DNA of 9,973 nucleotides from an uncultured Paracoccaceae bacterium (GTDB taxonomy: Bacteria > Pseudomonadota > Alphaproteobacteria > Rhodobacterales > Rhodobacteraceae), in NCBI GenBank assembly GCA_938038825.1, contig CALHST010000216.1:1-9973 (forward strand), given 5' to 3'. How positions within the stretch are numbered: the first letter of the stretch is position 1; each line of letters begins with the position of its first letter. Made by a program: the position numbers and the translations under genes. This document shows, one piece after another, positions 6,703-9,973 of the stretch. The notes below the pieces were generated by a model. That model saw nothing but the letters and a program-made list of their open reading frames with translations, did no database searches and was not told where the DNA came from.

Positions 6703-7290
6703 CTAAGTACGCACGCGACAGCGGCTTAGCTGGCTTTGATAGCGATCCGCGCGCCGATCAACATCTGCTGCAACGCGCAACAACCAATCTTTGCGATTGA
6801 AGCTGCCCCGCGCAAAACCGGTATGGCCTTCGTGATAGGCAAGGTATTGGCGTCGGGCATCTGACAAGGGCACGCCGTTTCGTTGGCGTGTTTTGTTCAT
6901 GTACCAGCCCATGAAATCAGCCGCATCTTTGATGTCATCGCGCCGAGCGAGTCGCTTTCCCGTTTCGGCTTTGTATTCCTTCCAAGTGCCATCCAGGGCT
7001 TGTGCATAGCCAAAAGCAGAGCTTTGACGGCCCATTGGAATGACCCCAAGCGTGTAGCGAAACGGGGTTCGCGCGTTCGAAATGAACTTACTTTCTTGAT
7101 AGATTGTTGCCATTTGGACATGCACGGGCACGTTCCATTTGCGTTCAGCGGCGCCAAACGCTTTTGCGTATTCAGGCCTCTGGGTGACGATCGAACAGGC
7201 GTTTTCAATCTCTTTCGGCGCAGTTTTGTAGCTGCTTCCGCAAGATGCGACCAGTAAGATCAGTACCAGGGCGCGAAAGGATTTGCTCAT
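6703..7290 (-). CDS. Lipoprotein with SLT/lysozyme-like domain, putative murein hydrolase
   Basis: A 195-residue lipoprotein. MSKSFRALVLILLVASC carries a type II signal with lipobox V14-A15-S16-C17; Gly at +2 suggests outer-membrane delivery, which would make it a client of the LolA encoded next door. The mature part resembles a soluble lytic transglycosylase (SLT) fold: ERKWNVPVHVQMATIYQESKF places E66 where the catalytic glutamate of these enzymes lies. Then come YTLGVIPMGRQSSAFGYAQALDGTW (the SAFGYAQ part is like the GLMQ/GYAQ segment of transglycosylases), DAADFMGWYMNKTRQRNG, and YLAYHEGHTGFARGS (the AYHEG segment parallels AYN.G). Activity on peptidoglycan is inferred. The ATG at 7290 is chosen because the lipobox then falls at 14-17; AGAGG is only 3 bases before it. 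An ATG at 7305 would add five residues but has no clear Shine-Dalgarno sequence. It may be cotranscribed with the transporter gene upstream, whose stop is 73 bases away. Confidence 0.8.
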   Translation of the reverse strand: MSKSFRALVLILLVASCGSSYKTAPKEIENACSIVTQRPEYAKAFGAAERKWNVPVHVQMATIYQESKFISNARTPFRYTLGVIPMGRQSSAFGYAQALDGTWKEYKAETGKRLARRDDIKDAADFMGWYMNKTRQRNGVPLSDARRQYLAYHEGHTGFARGSFNRKDWLLRVAADVDRRADRYQSQLSRCRVRT

Positions 7291-7363
7291 GTGCCTCTCT
7301 CGCATTTTTTCGTTATTTTGCGGAGACCATACATGAATTTACGTGCAATTGGAATCACGTTTT

Positions 7364-8245
7364 CTAGAGAAGAGTCGCCAAAAGAAGCGGCAAAGCGCCC
7401 ACAGAGAGCAGTGTGGACACAACGACAAGTCCGGCGACAGCTTCGCCATCCGCGCCATATTTTTCCGCGAGCATGTAGGAGGTGACGGCGACCGGGGTGG
7501 CCACCTGCAATACAAGGGTTCCAAAGGCAATATCGTCGAGTTGAAAGGCGCGGCCGACTGCCCAGCCGATGGCCGTACACAGGCACAACTTTGTAAGGGA
7601 AAGAACGATTGCCAGCCCAAAACCTTTGGGGGTCAGGCGCGCAACGGCGACGCCAAGTGTCAACAACATCAAGGGGATAGCAAGCTGCCCGATCAAAGAC
7701 AGGGTGTTTGTCAGGAAGGTCGGCGTGTGCCAGCCTTGCCACAGGAACAAGGCCCCTAGAAGGGTGGCCCCAACCATGGGTTCTTGAACCAGCCGGGTCC
7801 AATGTCCCCCGCCCGCCACGATCCAAACGCCATAGGTGAAATTCCAAACGGCCATGATCGCAAACAGGACAATGGCATAGCTGAGCCCTGTTTCGCCGAA
7901 AGCAAAGAAGGCCAGGGGCAGGCCAAGGTTGCCTGTGTTGCCAAAGGTTAGGGGGGACAGATAGGTGCGCACATCGAGTTTGAAGGCAAAGACAAGAGCG
8001 ATCATCGCCAATGTGACACCGCCGTAAGCCACGAGGGCCGCTAAAGACAACGATGTTATCGCGCCCGCGTCCAGTTTGGATTGCATGAGCGACACAAAGA
8101 TCAAACAGGGCACGGCCAGGGTCATCGCAAGGCGGGTCACAAACGCGATTCTGTATTCTTGCCCAAGCTTGACCCAAGCAAAGCCCAAACCTGCGAGCAG
8201 AAAGACGGGGGCGACGATCTCGACGACTGTTACTGCTAGGTTCAC
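7364..8245 (-). CDS. AEC (auxin efflux carrier) family transporter
   Basis: A 293-residue integral inner-membrane protein of the AEC/PF03547 family, whose bacterial members carry small organic acids and similar solutes. It consists almost wholly of hydrophobic helices, about eight to ten by eye. The N-terminal one is VEIVAPVFLLAGLGFAWV, and the C-terminal one is VVVSTLLSVGALPLLLATLL. Family signatures are LAVPCLIFVSL in the second helix region, the GNTGNLGLP motif at 102-110 (the broken-helix crossing point in this fold), IPLMLLTLGVAVA in the second half, and VATPVAVTSYMLAEKYG near the end. The start is a GTG at 8245 with AGGGA 8 bases upstream. The substrate cannot be predicted, and neither neighbour suggests one. 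It is divergent from hspQ across an 81-base gap that I could not assign a clear promoter in. A co-directional lipoprotein gene follows. Confidence 0.9.
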   Translation of the reverse strand: MNLAVTVVEIVAPVFLLAGLGFAWVKLGQEYRIAFVTRLAMTLAVPCLIFVSLMQSKLDAGAITSLSLAALVAYGGVTLAMIALVFAFKLDVRTYLSPLTFGNTGNLGLPLAFFAFGETGLSYAIVLFAIMAVWNFTYGVWIVAGGGHWTRLVQEPMVGATLLGALFLWQGWHTPTFLTNTLSLIGQLAIPLMLLTLGVAVARLTPKGFGLAIVLSLTKLCLCTAIGWAVGRAFQLDDIAFGTLVLQVATPVAVTSYMLAEKYGADGEAVAGLVVVSTLLSVGALPLLLATLL

Positions 8246-8326
8246 AGACTGTTTCCCTTAAAATTGTGCCCGTTAAATGGACAAGGCCCTTTTGATCGGT
8301 CTAAACACGGGTTAAGGGGCCCGACC

Positions 8327-8656
8327 ATGATGCAACACGCGCGCGCAAAATATCACCTTGGACAAGTTGTCCGCCATCGTAAACATCCGTTTCGAGGGGT
8401 GGTCTTTGACGTGGACCAAGAGTTTTCCAATTCGGATGAATGGTATGAGGCGATCCCCGAAGAGAGCCGCCCGGTGAAGGATCAGCCGTTTTACCACCTA
8501 TTGGCTGAGAATGATCAAAGCTACTATGTGGCGTATGTATCCGAGCAGAATCTGGTGGCAGATTACAGTGGTGAACCTGTGGACCATCCGGATATTGGTG
8601 ATCTGTTTGGTCCGTTTGAAGATGGTCTGTACCCGCTGCATTTCCAATTGAATTGA
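8327..8656 (+). CDS. hspQ: Heat shock protein HspQ (YccV family)
   Basis: A 109-residue small protein of the HspQ/YccV family, also known as the hemimethylated-DNA-binding domain. In enterobacteria HspQ is heat-induced, affects DnaA stability and enhances Lon protease selectivity; whether this holds here is inference. Recognisable blocks are KYHLGQVVRHRKHPFRGVVFDVDQEFS, then PFYHLLAENDQSYYVAYVSEQNLVAD, matching the YccV pattern G-Q-x-V-R-H...G-V-V-x-D-x-D and P-W-Y-H-V...Y-x-x-E-x-x-L. The C-terminal HPDIGDLFGPFEDGLYPLHFQLN is the usual end in alphaproteobacterial members. The ATG at 8327 is chosen because AAGGGG (8314-8319) lies 7 bases upstream and the length then matches the family; the frame is open further upstream, but that region is not conserved-looking. 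No heat-shock (RpoH) promoter could be recognised with confidence in 8246-8326. Confidence 0.92.
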   Translation: MMQHARAKYHLGQVVRHRKHPFRGVVFDVDQEFSNSDEWYEAIPEESRPVKDQPFYHLLAENDQSYYVAYVSEQNLVADYSGEPVDHPDIGDLFGPFEDGLYPLHFQLN

Positions 8657-8676
8657 TCTTCTTGGGTGCGTGTGGC

Positions 8677-8692
8677 GTGTGCTGAAGCACAC
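8677..8692. terminator. Hairpin between convergent hspQ and gamma-glutamyltransferase genes
   Basis: GTGTGC, loop TGAA, GCACAC forms a perfect 6-bp stem in the 56-base gap between the two stop codons. The loop bases T and A could add a seventh pair. No T-run follows on either strand. The surrounding GGGTGCGTGTGGC and CACCCTACGG suggest it is another of the small dispersed palindromes seen between convergent genes in this group, which is recalled, not searched. A bidirectional terminator role is inferred from position. Confidence 0.4.
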
Positions 8693-8712
8693 CCTACGGT
8701 GTCCATCATAGG

Positions 8713-9973
8713 TTAGTATCCAAGGGCACAGCCGTCTTTGCGCGGATCTGATGCACCTTCGAGTAGCCCGCTATCGTGAATTTGGATCGCCTGCGCGCCG
8801 CCAATGGGTGTGTCCGGCACGTCGATCACGTGGCCCAGTTGTTCCAGTTCGGATGTGACTGTGTCGGTATAGCCGCGTTCGACTTTCAGCACACCTGCTT
8901 CGGCAAAGGCGCGTGGAGCGTCGAGGGCTGCTTGGGGATCAAGGCCAAAGTCGACGATGTTTGTAACCGCGCGGGCATGTCCGGTGGATTGATATTGGCC
9001 CCCCATGACGCCAAATGGCATGGTGACGGTGTTTTCCTTGGCCAGCATGGCCGGGATGATGGTGTGCATCGGGCGCTGTCCCCCTGCCATTTCATTGGCG
9101 TGGCCGGGCTCTAACGTGAAGCCTGCTGCGCGGTTTTGCAGCAAGATACCGAATTTGGGACTTGCGATTCCGGAGCCGAAGCCATGAAAGATCGAATAGA
9201 TCAGGGACACTGCCATGCGGTCCTTGTCGACAACGGTGATATAAACGGTGTCCTTGTGAACGGCTTCGCTGAGTTGCGCGGGGCCGGTCATCGCCTTTGT
9301 CGGATCAATCAACGCCGCGAGTTTGGCCGCAGTATCCATCGACAGCATGTGGTCCAGTTTTTGCATGTGATCTGGGTCTGCAAGAAAACGGTTGCGGGCA
9401 TCATAAGCCAGCTTGGTGGCTTCCGCTTCGATATGCGTGCGTTGTGCGCCAAAGGGATCCATGCGTGCGATGTCGAATTGAGACAGGATATTTAACAGCA
9501 GGATTGCAGTTGCACCCTGACCGTTGGGCGGGTGTTCGAACAGGTCGGTGCCTTTGTACTGGCCTTGGATTGGATCTGTCGCTGTTCCAGCAGCATTGGC
9601 AAAATCGTCCAATGTGTGCACACCGCCGCGTTCGGTCAAAGCGGCCAGCATGTCTTCGGCAATTTCACCAGTGTAAAAGGCGTCGCGACCCTGTTTGGCG
9701 ACTCGCTTCAAGACGTCTGCCTGTCCCGGAGCACGGAATATTTGCCCAACATTGGGCGCCTTGCCGTTCCAAAGGAAATAATCCCGTGCAACGCCTTGCA
9801 ACGTGCCTGCATCATTGGCCAGATCAAAAGCCACCCGAGGCGCTATTGGCACGCCTTCTTCGGCGTAGTGGATGGCCGGGGCCAAGATGCGGTCCAGACC
9901 GATGGTGCCTTCGGTTTCAGCCAAACGGCAAAAGGCGTCCATCGCGCCGGGGATGGAAACGGCTTCGGGGCCA
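8713..9973 (-). CDS. Gamma-glutamyltransferase family protein (YwrD-like), N-terminus missing
   Basis: About 420 C-terminal codons of a gamma-glutamyltransferase (Ntn-hydrolase) that continues past the right edge; the frame is open to 9973, where it reads GPEAVSIPGAMDAF, a family-typical stretch. Roughly the first hundred residues are missing. These enzymes cleave themselves before a threonine and then transfer or hydrolyse the gamma-glutamyl group of glutathione and related compounds. The probable nucleophile is the Thr (codon 9247-9249) of HKDTVYITVVDKDRMAVSL, followed by FHGFGSGI. The large-subunit part has GKAPNVGQIFRAPGQADVL, FYTGEIAEDM and HPPNGQG. Where classical Ggt has a PLSSM motif and an SPGG loop, this has GGQRPMHTIIPAM and PFGVMGGQYQSTGH, the pattern of the YwrD-like branch, whose activity is less well established. 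The C-terminus SDPRKDGCALGY is intact. Any signal peptide would lie outside the window. Confidence 0.88.
   Translation of the reverse strand, partial: GPEAVSIPGAMDAFCRLAETEGTIGLDRILAPAIHYAEEGVPIAPRVAFDLANDAGTLQGVARDYFLWNGKAPNVGQIFRAPGQADVLKRVAKQGRDAFYTGEIAEDMLAALTERGGVHTLDDFANAAGTATDPIQGQYKGTDLFEHPPNGQGATAILLLNILSQFDIARMDPFGAQRTHIEAEATKLAYDARNRFLADPDHMQKLDHMLSMDTAAKLAALIDPTKAMTGPAQLSEAVHKDTVYITVVDKDRMAVSLIYSIFHGFGSGIASPKFGILLQNRAAGFTLEPGHANEMAGGQRPMHTIIPAMLAKENTVTMPFGVMGGQYQSTGHARAVTNIVDFGLDPQAALDAPRAFAEAGVLKVERGYTDTVTSELEQLGHVIDVPDTPIGGAQAIQIHDSGLLEGASDPRKDGCALGY

Noticed and set aside
7341..7360. ACGTG...CACGT inverted repeat just after the transporter gene's stop
   Set aside because: Only a 5-bp stem with a 10-base loop and no T-run; too weak to call a terminator or operator.
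7287..8177. Open frame of about 296 codons on the minus strand in another frame of the transporter gene
   Set aside because: Cys-, Arg- and His-rich product with no family resemblance, whereas the frame at 7364-8245 gives a coherent AEC membrane protein with known motifs and a Shine-Dalgarno sequence.
1..9973. A new multi-gene system (defence island, secondary metabolite cluster, mobile element)
   Set aside because: All nine genes fall in known families with mostly housekeeping roles, with normal spacing and even base composition by eye. There is no integrase, transposase, tRNA-flanked border or repeat array.

Overview
The window looks like ordinary core chromosome of an alphaproteobacterium, most likely a marine Rhodobacterales (Roseobacter group) species. 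This rests on the moderately GC-rich coding, the protein sequences (a LolA, an FtsK with the CSTSYIQRKL-type gamma domain, HspQ, and a short SLT-like lipoprotein of a kind I associate with this order), and GC-rich palindromic elements between genes that resemble those scattered through these genomes. The taxonomic call is from recognition, not from a search.

Layout. At the left edge (1-188, minus) is the N-terminus of a UbiH/UbiF-type FAD hydroxylase of ubiquinone synthesis. Divergent from it is an amidase-signature hydrolase (275-1603, plus). After a gap carrying palindromic repeats come a class I/II PLP aminotransferase resembling DapC (1843-3021), the DNA translocase ftsK (3038-5920) and the lipoprotein chaperone lolA (6031-6609), all on the plus strand. 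The aminotransferase and ftsK are 16 bp apart and probably cotranscribed. A strong terminator-like hairpin separates ftsK from lolA. Convergent with lolA is a small lipoprotein with a lysozyme-like/SLT fold signature (6703-7290, minus), preceded on the same strand by an AEC-family membrane transporter (7364-8245, minus). Divergent from the transporter is hspQ (8327-8656, plus). Convergent with hspQ is a gamma-glutamyltransferase family enzyme of the YwrD-like type (8713 to beyond the right edge, minus).

Function. The genes are mostly unrelated housekeeping functions: quinone synthesis, amino acid metabolism, chromosome segregation at division, outer-membrane lipoprotein sorting, cell-wall or envelope turnover, small-molecule transport, protein quality control and glutathione or gamma-glutamyl peptide turnover. 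Nearly every base is in a gene or a short spacer; the longest gap is 239 bases (1604-1842). I found no mobile element, CRISPR array, tRNA, rRNA, toxin-antitoxin pair or defence locus, and no candidate for a new multi-gene system. The items most worth a second look are the intergenic palindromes, including a 20-base element shared by two gaps about 5 kb apart.
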